Source: Tridacna crocea (lineage: Eukaryota; Mollusca; Bivalvia; Cardiida; Cardiidae). Taken from it: a stretch of 64,000 bases of DNA. The stretch lies in assembly GCA_943736015.1 (NCBI GenBank), contig OX031064.1, positions 31,681,361-31,745,360 of the forward strand, written 5' to 3'. Shown here one piece after another: positions 63,635-64,000 of the stretch. Numbering within the stretch: position 1 is the stretch's first letter; each line of letters starts with the position of its first letter. The notes beneath the pieces are model-generated. The model did not search any database. It had not been told where the DNA came from and saw only the letters and a list, made by a program, of their open reading frames with translations. The position numbers and the translations under genes were made by a program.

Positions 63635-63863
63635 TTAACTCATTACCACATGACAAAATTTTAGAATGGTTCAAATTGAAAGCATTTGCAGACGACAAAA
63701 TAAAGGTGACTGAAAAATTGAAATTTGTTCTGGGAAGGGTAGAAAACACTGTGGGAAAAGGAGAAAATGCTGGTTAGCAGCATTTTCTCCTTTTCCTACA
63801 GTGTTTTCAAAAGGCTTCTTTCTCAGGGGCATCAGAAGTAGGGATTGTGTGGTAATCGGTTAA
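63635..63863 (-). mobile_element. Family A copy, CACTGT core variant
   Basis: TTAACTCATTACCACATGAC ... TGTGGTAATCGGTTAA. Core ACACTGTGGG / CCTACAGTGT. Confidence 0.88.
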
Positions 63864-63949
63864 ACCACATTAAATTTTGTTGTCTGGAAATGGTATCAAT
63901 TTGAACAAGTCTAACATTCTGTTGTCTGGTAAAGAGATAGCTTGATTAG

Positions 63950-64000
63950 CCCTTCACCAGATAACAAAATTTTTGGCCCTGTCCAAATTGAAAGCATTTT
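63950..64000 (-). mobile_element. Family A copy running off the window
   Basis: GCCCTTCACCAGATAACAAAA, then GTCCAAATTGAAAGCATTT; the core lies beyond the edge. Confidence 0.7.

Larger units (their letters stand above)
57179..64000 (+). other. Large HECTD2-like intron (open at the right edge)
   Basis: It starts at the GTATGT donor. It contains family A copies, a 219-bp TIR element (58110-58328) and the Q element. The 88-residue frame at 58425-58691 begins at GTG, shows no known motif and is not called as an exon. 58700-59050 and 59465-60210 show nothing I can classify. 62710-63470 is AT-rich and without recognisable features, apart from a palindrome-like stretch near 62890-63190. Confidence 0.5.

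Overview
The window is animal nuclear DNA, most likely from a bivalve mollusc. The genes have introns, coding density is very low, tRNA-derived SINEs carry a head and central motif of the kind common in molluscs, and about 50 copies of one small hairpin element occur in 64 kb. The species call is an inference. I see no bacterial operons, CRISPR arrays, rRNA genes or convincing functional tRNA genes.

Three coding loci can be supported. (1) 19572-20180 (+) is an intact 202-residue single-exon reading frame that I do not recognise. (2) 24582-26606 (-) is a full-length mariner transposon with matching ends, TA target sites and a D,D34D transposase of about 355 residues. The transposase is split by a well-formed 135-bp GT-AG intron and later broken by a 196-bp palindromic element. 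(3) 52460-57178 (+) holds the first exons of a HECTD2-like HECT E3 ubiquitin ligase. These are a zinc-ribbon-like first exon preceded by two short upstream ORFs and a CRE site, a Ser-rich exon, and an exon encoding the conserved GDWK...TTFDSF...NAAFK segment. The HECT domain lies beyond the window, after an intron of more than 6.8 kb.

The rest is nested repeats. Family A (about 200-240 bp; ends like TTAACCC(A/T)TTACCA; a 65-bp near-perfect palindromic core) is everywhere. Family B (about 210 bp; also TTAA-bounded, with a hairpin containing AAGATCAGACTGCA) occurs about 17 times. Subfamily A2 and element H share the TTAA boundary. TTAA duplication and CCC...GGG ends suggest piggyBac-type mobilisation, but no piggyBac transposase is present. 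Other families are: C (double hairpin with GGCTTGCAACACGCG ends), D (longer element containing GGTCAGCCTG), E (85-bp palindrome), F (GGCCCGTATTCACC ends), G (ends like GGTAGTGGACCCGTA), N (about 400 bp, unclassified), P (GGGGGATATA type), Q (801 bp, TTA target sites), R (about 1 kb, palindrome-rich ends) and two SINE families, SINE-A and SINE-B.

Layout: 0-19 kb repeats, with a (CT)n tract at 16.9-17.25 kb; 19.5-20.2 kb orphan gene; 20.3-24.5 kb repeats; 24.6-26.6 kb mariner; 26.6-38.7 kb repeats; 38.9-40.2 kb SINE cluster; 42.1-43.3 kb degenerate tandem array; 43.8-52 kb repeats and microsatellites; 52.2-64 kb HECTD2-like 5' region with repeat-filled introns. Nesting gives a relative chronology: A2 inside SINE-A, A inside D, B inside A, F inside mariner, Q inside A, C inside a tandem repeat, and a SINE array inside N.
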